A stretch of 64,000 nucleotides of DNA from Bog-532 sp963720945 (lineage in GTDB: Bacteria; Actinomycetota; Actinomycetes; Streptosporangiales; Streptosporangiaceae): NCBI GenBank assembly GCA_963720945.1, contig CAVRHH010000031.1, forward strand, positions 620,001 through 684,000, in the 5' to 3' direction. Positions 8,875 to 17,221 of this stretch are shown one piece after another. The notes beneath the pieces are model-generated. The model was given only the letters and a program-made list of their open reading frames with translations, searched no databases and was not told the origin of the DNA. Numbering within the stretch: the stretch's first letter is position 1; each line of letters begins with the position of its first letter. A program made the position numbers and the translations under genes.

Positions 8875-9414
8875 ATGCCGCAGCCCGCCGCGCCTTCGCT
8901 GTCGCTGTCCGAGTGGCTCGTGCTCTGCCTGGTGTGCGAAGAGGCCCGGCACGGGTTCGCCATCGCCCGGCTGCTTGGCGCGGGCGGCCCCCTCGGGCAG
9001 GTCTGGCGGGTGCCCAAGCCCGTCGTCTACCGCTCCCTGCAGCGGCTCGTGCAGTGTGGTTTCGTGCGGACGGCCGGGGTGGAGACCTCCAGCGAGGGCC
9101 CGGTCCGGTCGCTCGTCGAGGCGACCCCGGCCGGCCGGGACGCGGCGTCGGCCTGGCTGGCCCAGCCGGTCAGCCGCAACCGTGATGTGCGATCCGAGCT
9201 GCTGGCCAAGCTGGCCCTCCTGGACCGCGCCGGGGCCGACCCGCGCCCGCTGGTGGACGCGCAGCGCGAGCAGCTCGTGCCCGTCGCCGCGGCCCTGCAG
9301 GAGCGGCTGGCCGGAGCGGGAGGATTCGAGCGCGCCATCGCCGCGTGGCGGTGGGAAACTGTCTCGGCCACGCTCCGGTTCCTCGACATGCTCGGCGCCC
9401 AGCCGGTCGGCTGA
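8875..9414 (+). CDS. PadR family transcriptional regulator
   Basis: A 179-residue regulator. An N-terminal winged helix contains the PadR hallmarks ARHGFAIARLL and VVYRSLQRLVQCGFV (residues about 22-66). A helical C-terminal dimerisation region follows. It lies 25 bases after the MetE-like gene in the same direction, so it may end that operon. PadR proteins usually repress and respond to small hydrophobic ligands; the target here is not known. The next gene, an aldehyde dehydrogenase, is a plausible target. Confidence 0.85.
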   Translation: MPQPAAPSLSLSEWLVLCLVCEEARHGFAIARLLGAGGPLGQVWRVPKPVVYRSLQRLVQCGFVRTAGVETSSEGPVRSLVEATPAGRDAASAWLAQPVSRNRDVRSELLAKLALLDRAGADPRPLVDAQREQLVPVAAALQERLAGAGGFERAIAAWRWETVSATLRFLDMLGAQPVG

Positions 9415-9550
9415 GACCAGGTCAGGCCACCCAGGGCCTTGTGCCCGCCCGTCCTTCGTAGTCTCATTGCAACTACCTATAGATGCTGCGGCTTTCTGGG
9501 CGGGTCCGGATCTGCCAGCTGCGGCACGGCAACGATGCCTTGGAGATGCC

Positions 9551-11041
9551 ATGACCGTGACCCTCGACCGCAATGTGGAGCAATTCCTCGACTCCCCTCA
9601 TCAGCTGTTCATCAACGGGCAGTGGGTCGACGCGGCGTCCGGTAAGACGTTCGAAACGCCCAATCCGGCCACCGGCGAGACACTCGCCCGGATCGCTGAG
9701 GGGGATGCCGAGGACGTCGACCGGGCCGTCCGCGCGGCGCGCCGTGCCTTCGAAGAGGGCCCGTGGGGCAAGATGACGCCGTCCGAGCGCGGCCGCATTG
9801 TCTGGCGGATCGGCGACCTGATCACTGAGCACAACGACGAGCTGGCGCAGCTCGAATCCCTGGACAACGGGAAGCCGTTCGCGGTCGCGGCCGCCGCCGA
9901 CGTGCCGCTCGCGGCCGACATGTTCCATTACATGGCCGGCTGGGCCACCAAGCTCGATGGCAACAGCATCAACATCTCGGTGCCGTACATGCCCGGCGCC
10001 AACTGGCACTCCTACACGCTGCGTGAGCCGGTCGGCGTGTGCGCCCAGATCATCCCGTGGAACTTCCCGCTCCTGATGGCCGCGTGGAAGGTCGCCCCGG
10101 CCCTGGCCACCGGGAACTGCGTGATACTCAAGCCCGCGGAGCAGACCCCGCTGACCGCGCTGATGCTGGCCCAGCTGATCGCCGAGGCGGGCGTACCCGA
10201 AGGCGTGGTCAACGTCATCCCCGGCTACGGGGAAACCGCCGGTGGCGCGCTCGCGGCCCACCCCGACGTGGACAAGGTGGCCTTCACCGGCTCGACCGAG
10301 GTAGGCAAGATCATCCTCCGGGCCGCCGCCGGCAACCTGAAGAAGGTCTCGCTGGAGCTGGGCGGCAAGAGCCCCAACATCGTCTTCGACGACGCGGTGG
10401 ACGGCGCGATCGAGGGCGCTGCCAACGCCATCTTCTTCAACCACGGGCAGTGCTGCGTAGCCGGGTCGCGGCTGTACGTGCACCAGAGCCGCTTCGACGA
10501 AGTGGTCAACGGGGTCGCGGAGATCGCGAAGTCGATCAAGCTGGGCTCCGGGATGGAAGCCGGGACGCAGATGGGCCCGCTGGTGTCGGAGGAGCAGCTG
10601 ACGCGGGTCAGCGGCTACCTGGAGTCCGGCAAGGCCGAAGGGGCCACCGCGCTGTCGGGCGGCGGCCGGTTCGGCGACCGCGGCTTCTTCATCGAGCCCA
10701 CCGTGCTGATCAACACCCACGGCAACATGAAGGTGGTCCGCGAGGAGATCTTCGGCCCGGTCCTGGTCGCGGCGCCGTTCAGCGACCTGGACGATATCGC
10801 GGCCCAGGCCAACGACAGCGAGTACGGCCTCGGCGCGGGTATCTGGACCAAGGACATCTCCAAGGCCCACGCGCTGGCCAAGAAGCTCAGGGCCGGCACC
10901 GTCTGGATCAACTGCTACAACGTTTTCGACGCCGCCCTGCCGTTCGGCGGTTACAAGCAGTCCGGCTGGGGCCGGGAAATGGGCCACGAGGTCCTGGAGG
11001 CCTACACGGAGGTCAAGGCCGTCACCACCCAGCTCTTCTGA
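9551..11041 (+). CDS. NAD(P)-dependent aldehyde dehydrogenase
   Basis: A 496-residue class I/II-type aldehyde dehydrogenase that oxidises aldehydes to acids. The catalytic Cys is in HGQCCVAG (Cys301/302) and the general-base Glu269 in LELGGKSP. NAD-binding FTGSTEVGK and the C-terminal PFGGYKQSG are intact. Start at ATG 9551 gives the usual family N-terminus (LFINGQWVDAASG); the frame continues open upstream but has no family similarity there. It is monocistronic: a perfect 15-bp hairpin terminator begins 12 bases after the stop. Confidence 0.93.
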   Translation: MTVTLDRNVEQFLDSPHQLFINGQWVDAASGKTFETPNPATGETLARIAEGDAEDVDRAVRAARRAFEEGPWGKMTPSERGRIVWRIGDLITEHNDELAQLESLDNGKPFAVAAAADVPLAADMFHYMAGWATKLDGNSINISVPYMPGANWHSYTLREPVGVCAQIIPWNFPLLMAAWKVAPALATGNCVILKPAEQTPLTALMLAQLIAEAGVPEGVVNVIPGYGETAGGALAAHPDVDKVAFTGSTEVGKIILRAAAGNLKKVSLELGGKSPNIVFDDAVDGAIEGAANAIFFNHGQCCVAGSRLYVHQSRFDEVVNGVAEIAKSIKLGSGMEAGTQMGPLVSEEQLTRVSGYLESGKAEGATALSGGGRFGDRGFFIEPTVLINTHGNMKVVREEIFGPVLVAAPFSDLDDIAAQANDSEYGLGAGIWTKDISKAHALAKKLRAGTVWINCYNVFDAALPFGGYKQSGWGREMGHEVLEAYTEVKAVTTQLF

Positions 11042-11052
11042 CCTGCCCTTCA

Positions 11053-11092
11053 GGCATCGGGGCGCCGGTAATGATCACGGCGCCCCGATGCC
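11053..11092 (+). terminator. Intrinsic-type terminator after aldehyde dehydrogenase
   Basis: Perfect 15-bp inverted repeat (GGCATCGGGGCGCCG at 11053-11067 and its complement at 11078-11092) with a 10-base loop, starting 12 bases after the aldehyde dehydrogenase stop. It has no U-tract, as is common for actinobacterial terminators. Confidence 0.8.
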
Positions 11093-11154
11093 GAAGGCGG
11101 CGGCCAGGCCGGCCTGGCCTTTGCCGGTGACGTGCACGGCCCGGCTGCCGTCCT

Positions 11155-11277
11155 GTGTTCTTCATCAACGTCCCTATCGGGCTCATCGGCCTGTTCGCCA
11201 CCGCCCGGTACGTGCGCGCCCCCGCCGGTCATGCCCGCCGCCGGCACACGGCGCTGGGGACCGGGCTGGCCGTAGCG
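11155..11277 (+). pseudogene. Remnant of a DHA2/EmrB-type MFS exporter
   Basis: A short stretch translates as VFFINVPIGLIGLFATARYV followed by a basic segment, which is the signature of transmembrane helix 6 and the following loop in 14-helix EmrB/QacA-type drug exporters. No start, no upstream or downstream transporter sequence and an immediate loss of frame show that it is a relic. The rest of the 11093-11368 gap holds nothing recognisable. Confidence 0.65.
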
Positions 11278-11368
11278 CGAATGCCATCATGCCGCCCGCG
11301 AACACCCCCAGCGACGGTGCGAGGGGCCTCCAGTTCTAGACCGTTCGGTATCCCCGTGGGTTCCTCGT

Positions 11369-12355
11369 TCATCCGGGCGTGCTGCCGGTGACCCGGATGA
11401 TGCAGCGGAAGCCCAGATGGGAGGTTGAGGTGTCGACTGCCTCGCCCTGGCGCGCCGCGGGGCGGTAGCGCAGGCAGTAGTTCGGGGCGCACAGGTGGGA
11501 GCCGCCCTTGATGACCCGGCGTGGGATGTGCGCTCCCGGCTCGCCGCGCACCAGGCTCGCCTCGGCCGAGGTGACCCGCGGGTTGCGCGGGGTGCAGCAG
11601 GCGGGCCGGTTCTGTGCCAGCTGGCCAGCGCTGAAGTAGTCGCTGGTCCACTCCCACACGTTGCCCGCCATGTCGTAAAGCCCGTAACCGTTGCCAGGGA
11701 AGCTTTCGACCGGGCACGTGCCGCGCCACCGGCCGGTCTTCAGGTTCTGCCAGGGAAACTCGCCCTGCCAGGTATTGGCCATCGTCTTGCCGTGCGGCTC
11801 GGGGTCGTCTCCCCAGGTGAAGGCGGTGCCTTCCAGGGCGCCGCGGGCGGCGAACTCCCATTCAGCCTCGGTGGGCAGCTCCTTGCCTGCCCAGGTCGCG
11901 TAGGCGTCGGCGTCCTCGGCGGCCACGTGGGTGACGGGATGCCGGTCCAGGCCGCCCACCGTGCTGCCCGGCCCGCCCGGATGGCGCCAGTCCGCACCGG
12001 GGGTATAGCGCCACCACTGCGTCACGTCGCGCAGGTCCACCGGCCCGCTGGGCTGGTGAAAGAGCAGTGATCCGGGGTGCAGCAGCCCCGGGTCCGCATC
12101 GGGATACTGCCCGGGATCGGGCGGGCGCTCAGCGACGGTCACGTATCCGGTCGCCCGCACGAACCTGCGGAACTCGGCCACCGTCACCAGGTGCTTGTCC
12201 ATCCAGAACCCGTCGACCTCAACCTGGCGCACCGGGCGCTCTTCTGGATAGAAATCCCGTGACCCCATCAGGAAGCTGCCCCCGGGCACCCACACCATGT
12301 CCTTGGCCGGCCGCTGGCCCGCGGCCCGCCGGCCTGAGGCCGATCCCTCGCGCAT
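11369..12355 (-). CDS. Formylglycine-generating enzyme (SUMF1/FGE family)
   Basis: A 328-residue oxygen-dependent FGE, which converts a cysteine in CxPxR motifs of sulfatases to formylglycine. N-terminal VPGGSFLMGS, central ELPTEAEWEFAARG and GNVWEWTSDYF are canonical. The catalytic pair is present as Cys289 and Cys294 in SHLCAPNYCLRYRPAAR, so this is a true FGE rather than an EgtB/PvdO relative. The ATG at 12355 follows AGGAGGG; a GTG three bases upstream is an equal alternative. No sulfatase is encoded in the window, so it acts in trans or on an unknown target. Confidence 0.9.
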   Translation of the reverse strand: MREGSASGRRAAGQRPAKDMVWVPGGSFLMGSRDFYPEERPVRQVEVDGFWMDKHLVTVAEFRRFVRATGYVTVAERPPDPGQYPDADPGLLHPGSLLFHQPSGPVDLRDVTQWWRYTPGADWRHPGGPGSTVGGLDRHPVTHVAAEDADAYATWAGKELPTEAEWEFAARGALEGTAFTWGDDPEPHGKTMANTWQGEFPWQNLKTGRWRGTCPVESFPGNGYGLYDMAGNVWEWTSDYFSAGQLAQNRPACCTPRNPRVTSAEASLVRGEPGAHIPRRVIKGGSHLCAPNYCLRYRPAARQGEAVDTSTSHLGFRCIIRVTGSTPG

Positions 12356-12498
12356 CACCGATTGTCCCTCCTGGTGCGCAGGCCGGCAGCCGCCCGCTGG
12401 CCCGGATGCGGGTGTCGCCTGCACGTCAGACCCTAGGAAGCGCGGCCGCGCGGCGCCATCACCCGCAGCGGGTGAAGGCCGCTCAGCGGCGTCCCGTC

Positions 12499-13149
12499 TT
12501 ACCCCAGCGGGCCCGCCGACAGGCCGCCGCGGACCAGTGACTGCGCGGTCCGGACCAGCGTGTCCAGCGAGCCGCGGCGCGGGTCCCACCATTCGGCCGC
12601 CCAGTTGAGCGCGCCGAGCACCAGCATCCGGGCCGCCAGCGGTTCCAGGCCGGGACGCAGCAGCCCGGCGTGCGCAGCGTCCTGCAGCAGCCTGCGCCAG
12701 ACCTCGCCGTACTTCGCCGCCTCGGCCGAGTAGCGGATGCGGATGTAGTCCGGGACCTGCCCGGCGTTGCGGATCGCGGCCGTCGTGTAGTCGGAGATGC
12801 CGAGCGAGTAGCGCAGGTGCGCCGCGACCACGGCGTCGATGCGCTCCATCGGGCCGGTGCCGGCCGGCAGCGCGGCGAGGACCTGCCCGGCGTGGTCGCG
12901 CATGAGCGCGATCCCGGTCCACATCACCTCTTCGACCAGGGCTTCGCGGGACGGGAAGTAGTAGTAGATCGCCGGAGCCTGGACCTTCGCCTCGTCGGCG
13001 ACGTCGGCCAGCCGGGTGCCCGCGTACCCCTTGCGGCTGAGCACGTGCGCCGCGGCGGTCAGGATCCGTTCCCGGGTCCTCGCGGACTTCGATCCACCGG
13101 TCTCCGCGATGGCCGGCGCGGCGGTTTCACTAGACACGGCAAAAAGCAT
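12499..13149 (-). CDS. TetR family transcriptional regulator
   Basis: A 216-residue TetR-type regulator. The N-terminal helix-turn-helix is visible as RERILTAAAHVLSRKGYAGT followed by IYYYFPSREALVEEV. The C-terminal ligand domain (ALNWAAEWWDPRRGSLDTL) is closely similar to that of the TetR gene at 14972-15580, so the two are paralogues of the FadR/KstR-like type that controls acyl-CoA genes. Start ATG 13149; a GTG at 13137 is an alternative. It sits beside a broken thiolase and CoA-transferase, its likely former targets. Confidence 0.88.
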   Translation of the reverse strand: MLFAVSSETAAPAIAETGGSKSARTRERILTAAAHVLSRKGYAGTRLADVADEAKVQAPAIYYYFPSREALVEEVMWTGIALMRDHAGQVLAALPAGTGPMERIDAVVAAHLRYSLGISDYTTAAIRNAGQVPDYIRIRYSAEAAKYGEVWRRLLQDAAHAGLLRPGLEPLAARMLVLGALNWAAEWWDPRRGSLDTLVRTAQSLVRGGLSAGPLG

Positions 13150-13246
13150 ATGTGCCGAATGAAATTGCGCCAGGAGCTCGCCAGACCACCAGCAGCGTCC
13201 GCACCTGCGGTTAGGCCGGCGTAGACCCCGCAGCTCAGCAGCGTGC

Positions 13247-13599
13247 TCACGGGGCTTCGAACACGGCCGCGACGCCCTGGCCACCGCCCACGCACATCGT
13301 CTCCAGCGCGTACCGGCCGCCGCGGCGCGCAAGTTCGTGCAGCATCGTGGTCAGGATCCGGGCCCCGGTCGCCCCGATCGGGTGCCCCAGCGAGATGCCC
13401 GCCCGATGCAGGGGGCCTCGGAGCTGGCGTAGGACTGCGCCATCACGACGTCCTCGATCCGCTCCGGGTCGATCCCGGACCGCGCCGCCACGGCCCGGAT
13501 CACGGTCGCGGCCAGCTTCTCGGCCGGCACCGCGCGCAATGTCCCGCCGAACCGGCCCACCGCCGTGCGGACGGGTGCGACGATCGCGGCCCGGGTCAT
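13247..13599 (-). pseudogene. Acetyl-CoA acetyltransferase (thiolase), internally deleted
   Basis: The first about 68 residues are a normal thiolase N-terminus (MTRAAIVAPVRTAVGRFGG, then PERIEDVVMAQSYASSEAP). Near 13400-13408 the sequence jumps, in a different frame, to the thiolase C-terminus (GISLGHPIGATGARILTTML, ending GGGQGVAAVFEAP and stop at 13247). About 270 central residues are missing, including the nucleophilic cysteine region. The retained ends and the frame change show one deletion. The ATG overlaps the stop of the upstream CoA-transferase (ATGA), so the genes were once translationally coupled. Confidence 0.88.
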
Positions 13600-14854
13600 G
13601 CGGATGCTCCGTTCATCAGGTCTTCCTCCAGTTCCGCGGCCAGTGCGGCGCGGTGATCGGGGTGGGCGACGGCGAGCATCCGCTCATACCGAACGGTAAC
13701 CGGCGCGCCGCGCAGGTCCGCGACCCCGTATTCCGTGACGATGACCCCTGCGTCGCTGCGTGGGGTGCTGACGGGCCCGTTCAGGTGCACGACGATCCGG
13801 CTGGCCGCGCCCGCGGTCGACGGCAGCGCGATGACGGGAACGCCGCCGGGCGACCGGGCCGCGCCGCGCAGGAAGTCGCTGGCCCCGCCGACCGAGCCCA
13901 CGTAACGGCCCCGCGCGACCTCCGCGTTGACCTGCCCGGACAGGTCGACCTCGCACGCGGAGTTGATCGCCACCAGCCGCCGCTGCGCGGCCAGCACGGC
14001 CGGATCGTGGGTGTAGCCGGTGCCGCGCAGCCGGACCGCCACGTTACGGTGCGCGAACCGGAACAGCGCGGCCGAACCGCCCAGGAAACCGCCCACCGCC
14101 ACGCCCGGGTCCACGGTCTTGCGCGTCCCGGTGGCCACGCCGGCCTGGATCAGGCGCATCGCCGCGTCGTTCAGCAGGCCGGAATGGATGCCCAGATCCC
14201 GGTGCCCGGCCAGGGCGTCCAGGCACGCCTCGGGCAGCGCGCCGATGCCGAACTGCACGGTGGCCCCGTCCTCGACCAGCCCGGCGACCCGCGCGGCCAC
14301 GGCCGCCGCGGCGGGGAGGCCGGCCCGGCCGGCAGCTCGGCGGGTGGCCGGGACGCGGCGACGCAGGCGGTCCAGTCCGCCGCGGACAGGGTGCGCGCGC
14401 CGTAGCTGAACGGGACCTGCTCGTTGACCTCGGCGATCACCACCCGCGCGGTGTCCAGGGCGGCGGAGAAGTAGTCGTCGGCCAGGCCGAGACTGTGCCG
14501 CCCGTGCTCGTCGGGCGCGGACACCTGGACGAACACCGCGTCGGCGGCCAGCGGGCCGCCCGCGAGCAGCCCGGGCAGCGCCGCGTAGTGCACCGGGACG
14601 ATCGCCAGCCGCCCGGTCTCGTGCAGCCGCTGGTTGCTGCCCGTGCCGCAGTAGGACTCGATCGCCAGCGCGTCGGTGTGCTCGGGGCGGATCACGCCGG
14701 CCGCCGGGAGCCCCACGAAGCACGTGATGCCGCCCAGCCGGTGCCGCTGCCCGACCAGCAGCGCGGTCAGGGTCTGCGGCTCGGCGCACCCCTGGCCCCA
14801 CACCACCCGGTCCCCGGGGCGCAGGTAACGGGCCAGGTCGAGGGGGTCAGTCAT
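13596..14854 (-). pseudogene. Acetyl-CoA hydrolase / 4-hydroxybutyrate CoA-transferase family, frameshifted
   Basis: The N-terminal half (14854 to about 14335: MTDPLDLARYLRPGDRVVWG, then IESYCGTGSN) and the C-terminal half (about 14325 to 13596: VQFGIGALPEACLDALAG, then ALPSTAGAASRIV and VTEYGVADLRG) lie in two frames. The shift falls within 14310-14345 in a run of CCGGCCGG-type sequence. Conserved sequence continues on both sides, so this is a one-base type lesion and could be a sequencing error. The ATG is preceded by GAGGAGG. If corrected it would encode about 419 residues acting in acyl-CoA turnover with the neighbouring thiolase. Confidence 0.82.
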
Positions 14855-14873
14855 CGGGCCGGTACCTCCTCGT

Positions 14874-14926
14874 CATGATCGGCGTCGATATTCCGCGGAT
14901 GCTGCGGAAAACTAACGCCGATCATG
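14874..14926. terminator. Nested perfect inverted repeats between CoA-transferase and TetR genes
   Basis: The outer arms CATGATCGGCGT (14874-14885) and their complement (14915-14926) are perfect over 12 bp. Inside them a second hairpin, TTCCGC/GCGGAA (14891-14896 and 14904-14909), is also perfect. It lies between the TetR stop and the CoA-transferase Shine-Dalgarno on the minus strand, so it could be a terminator of the TetR operon or an operator or attenuator for the CoA-transferase. Confidence 0.6.
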
Positions 14927-14971
14927 GCAGAGCCCCCCGGACCGGCGTAGCTTCGGAGGCGGCATGTGGGC

Positions 14972-15580
14972 CTACCGGGCGGCGATGCCGTGCCGGACGA
15001 TGGACTGGGCGGTCGCCACCACCGCGTCGATGGAGCCGCGCTTGGGGGACCACCACTCGGCGGCCCAGTTCAGGATGCCGATGATCAGCGGCTGGGCCAG
15101 GTCCGGGTCGAGGCCGGAACGCAGCTCACCCGAGGCCACCGCGTCGGTGAACAGCCCGCGCCAGATCGCCGCGTACTGGCGCTCTTCGACGACCTGCCGG
15201 GCCCGGATTCCCTCGGGCAGCTGCCCGATGTTGCGGATCACCGCGTGCGCGAACGCGGACTCCGACATCAGCTGGCGCAGGTGCGCGTCGATGGCGACGT
15301 CCAGCCGGTCCAGGGCGGTCGCGCCCGGCGGCGCGGCGGCCAGCGCCGCGGCCACGTACTCGCGCAGCCGGACCGTCCCGACGGTCACGACCTCCTCGAT
15401 CAGCTGATCGCGGGACGGCCAGTAGTAGTAAATGGCCGGGGCCTGCACCCCCGCCTCCTCACCCACGTCGACGAGCCGCATCCCGGCGTACCCGAGGCGG
15501 CTCAGCGTGCTCGCCGCGGCGTGCAGCAGCCGCTCCCGGGTCCGTTCGGATTTCGTCGGTTCTGTCTTCGGCGCCGGCAC
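14972..15580 (-). CDS. TetR family transcriptional regulator (paralogue of 12499-13149)
   Basis: A 202-residue TetR regulator: HTH in RERLLHAAASTLSRLGYAGM and IYYYWPSRDQLIEEV. The C-terminal ILNWAAEWWSPKRGSIDAVV nearly repeats the segment of the other TetR, marking an ancestral duplication. It starts 10 bases after the acyl-CoA dehydrogenase stop, so the two form an operon. It most likely represses the acyl-CoA genes around it in response to acyl-CoA; that is inferred from family and position. Confidence 0.88.
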   Translation of the reverse strand: MPAPKTEPTKSERTRERLLHAAASTLSRLGYAGMRLVDVGEEAGVQAPAIYYYWPSRDQLIEEVVTVGTVRLREYVAAALAAAPPGATALDRLDVAIDAHLRQLMSESAFAHAVIRNIGQLPEGIRARQVVEERQYAAIWRGLFTDAVASGELRSGLDPDLAQPLIIGILNWAAEWWSPKRGSIDAVVATAQSIVRHGIAAR

Positions 15581-15589
15581 CGGGTCACC

Positions 15590-16780
15590 CTACCGGGACG
15601 GGCGCTTCGGCCCGGAGCTGCCGCCCGGGCCACCCACGCCGCCCCGGCTGATCAGCTGCGAGACGATGACGTTGCGCTGGATCTCGTTGGTGCCCTCGCC
15701 GACGATCATCAGCGGCGCATCCCGGAAGTACCGCTCGACGTCGAACTCGGTCGAGTAGCCGTAGCCGCCGTGGATCCGGACCGCGTTCAGCGTGATCTGC
15801 ATCGCGGCCTCCGACGCGAACAGCTTGGCCATGCCGGCCTCCAGGTCGCACCGCTCGCCCGCGTCGGAACGCTCCGCCGCGAACCGCACCAGCTGCCGCG
15901 CCGCGGTCAGCTGAGTGGCCATGTCGGCCAGGTAGTTCCCGATCGACTGGTGCTGCCAGATCGGCTTGCCGAACGCCTCGCGCTGCTGCGCGTACGCCAG
16001 CGAGTCCTCGAACGCGGCCGCGGCCACGCCCAGCGCGCGCGAGGCGACCTGGATGCGCCCGGTCTCCAGGCCCTTCATCATCTGCGCGAACCCGGCCCCC
16101 TCGGCTCCGCCCAGGATCGCGTCCCGCGGCGCGCGGTAGCCGTCGAAGACCAGCTCGCACGTTTCCACGCCCTTGTACCCGAGCTTGCCGAGGTCCCGCG
16201 ACACGGTGAGGCCCTCGCCCGGCTCGGCGAGCAGGATGCTGATGCCGGTGTGCCGGGGCCGCGCGGCCGGATCGGTCTTGCACAGCAGCGCGATCAGCCC
16301 GGACCGCCGCGCGTTCGTGATCCACATCTTGGACCCGCTGACCGTGTACCGCTCGCCGTCCAGGGTCGCGGTCGTCTGCATGGCCTGCAGGTCCGAGCCG
16401 CCGCCGGGTTCGGTGAGCGCCATCGTCGCGCGCAGCTCGCCGGTGGCCATCCGGGGCAGGTACCGCTGCTTCTGCTCCCCGGTGCCGAACATGACCAGCA
16501 GCTTGGCCACGACCGTGTGGCCGCCCATCGCCCCGGCCAGGCTCATCCAGCCGCGCGCCAGCTCCTCGGTGATCATCGCGTAGCACGGCATGGACACCTG
16601 CACGTCCCCGTACGGCTCCGGGATGGCCAGGCCGAAGATCCCCAGCTCCTTCATCTCGTCGATGAGCTTGCCGGGGTATTCGCCGGCGTGCTCCAGGTCG
16701 CGGGCGACCGGGCGCACCTCGCGGTCGACGAACTCCCGGACGACCCGGACGATGTCCTGCTCGTCCTGCGACAGGGCCAC
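15590..16780 (-). CDS. Acyl-CoA dehydrogenase
   Basis: A 396-residue FAD flavoprotein catalysing alpha,beta-dehydrogenation of acyl-CoA. Family motifs are intact: MALTEPGGGSDL, SGSKMWITNA, AFGKPIWQHQSIGNYLADM and HGGYGYSTEFDVERYFRDA. The catalytic base Glu362 is in GEGTNEIQ. It is the only unbroken catabolic gene of the 13-17 kb acyl-CoA locus. It starts 10 bases after the stop of a truncated dehydrogenase remnant (16791), with GAAGGAGAAGC before the ATG, and is followed directly by its TetR gene. Confidence 0.93.
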   Translation of the reverse strand: MALSQDEQDIVRVVREFVDREVRPVARDLEHAGEYPGKLIDEMKELGIFGLAIPEPYGDVQVSMPCYAMITEELARGWMSLAGAMGGHTVVAKLLVMFGTGEQKQRYLPRMATGELRATMALTEPGGGSDLQAMQTTATLDGERYTVSGSKMWITNARRSGLIALLCKTDPAARPRHTGISILLAEPGEGLTVSRDLGKLGYKGVETCELVFDGYRAPRDAILGGAEGAGFAQMMKGLETGRIQVASRALGVAAAAFEDSLAYAQQREAFGKPIWQHQSIGNYLADMATQLTAARQLVRFAAERSDAGERCDLEAGMAKLFASEAAMQITLNAVRIHGGYGYSTEFDVERYFRDAPLMIVGEGTNEIQRNVIVSQLISRGGVGGPGGSSGPKRPSR

Positions 16781-16790
16781 GGCTTCTCCT

Positions 16791-16940
16791 TCAGTACGAC
16801 TCGGGCAGGCCGAGCTTGTGCTGGGCCACGAAGTTCAGCATCATCTCCCGGCTGGTCGGCGCGGTGCGCAGCATCCGGGCCAGGAACCACAGGTCGGCCA
16901 GGCCGTACTCGCGCGACAGCCCATTGCCGCCGTCGCGGTC
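16791..16940 (-). pseudogene. C-terminal remnant of a second acyl-CoA dehydrogenase
   Basis: The minus strand reads GNGLSREYGLADLWFLARML and ends NFVAQHKLGLPESY then a stop, a typical C-terminus of acyl-CoA dehydrogenases. No start or N-terminal part exists upstream. It would have been the first gene of the operon with the intact dehydrogenase. Confidence 0.6.
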
Positions 16941-17046
16941 ACCCAGGCCCGGCTGCTGACCGCGCGCGCCGCCGAGCTGGCGGACGTCGGCGACAGCGCG
17001 CCGAAGCGGTCAACATGGCGAAGTTCGTCAGCCAATCAGCCACCGG
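16914..17046 (+). pseudogene. Opposite-strand remnant of another acyl-CoA dehydrogenase
   Basis: The plus strand reads PIAAVAVTQARLLTARAAEL, then after a one-base shift near 17003 reads AEAVNMAKFVSQSAT, resembling the helical C-terminal domain of acyl-CoA dehydrogenases. It abuts, and slightly overlaps, the minus-strand remnant, so an inversion or deletion joined two dehydrogenase pieces tail to tail. The similarity is short; moderate certainty. Confidence 0.45.
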
Positions 17047-17221
17047 CGTCCCCCCGGGCAGGAAATCTTCTAATCATCATTAAAAGATAACACGCGGCTG
17101 CCCCGTCGCCCGGGCCCCGGGCGGCCGCCCGGGCCGGTGCTACCCGGGGCCCGCGGCACGGCGGGGCCCGGCCGGTTTTCCTGTCCGCCGCGCCCGGCGT
17201 ACCCTGCCGGCGGGAGGCGAG

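Noticed and set aside
8975..9550. A 192-residue N-terminal extension of the aldehyde dehydrogenase
   Set aside because: It runs through the PadR gene in another frame with Arg/Pro/Ser-rich composition. ATG 9551 gives the normal family start.
14966..17083. A 705-residue plus-strand frame opposite TetR and acyl-CoA dehydrogenase
   Set aside because: Antisense shadow of recognised genes. Only its last part (AEAVNMAKFVSQSAT) is of interest and is listed as a remnant.
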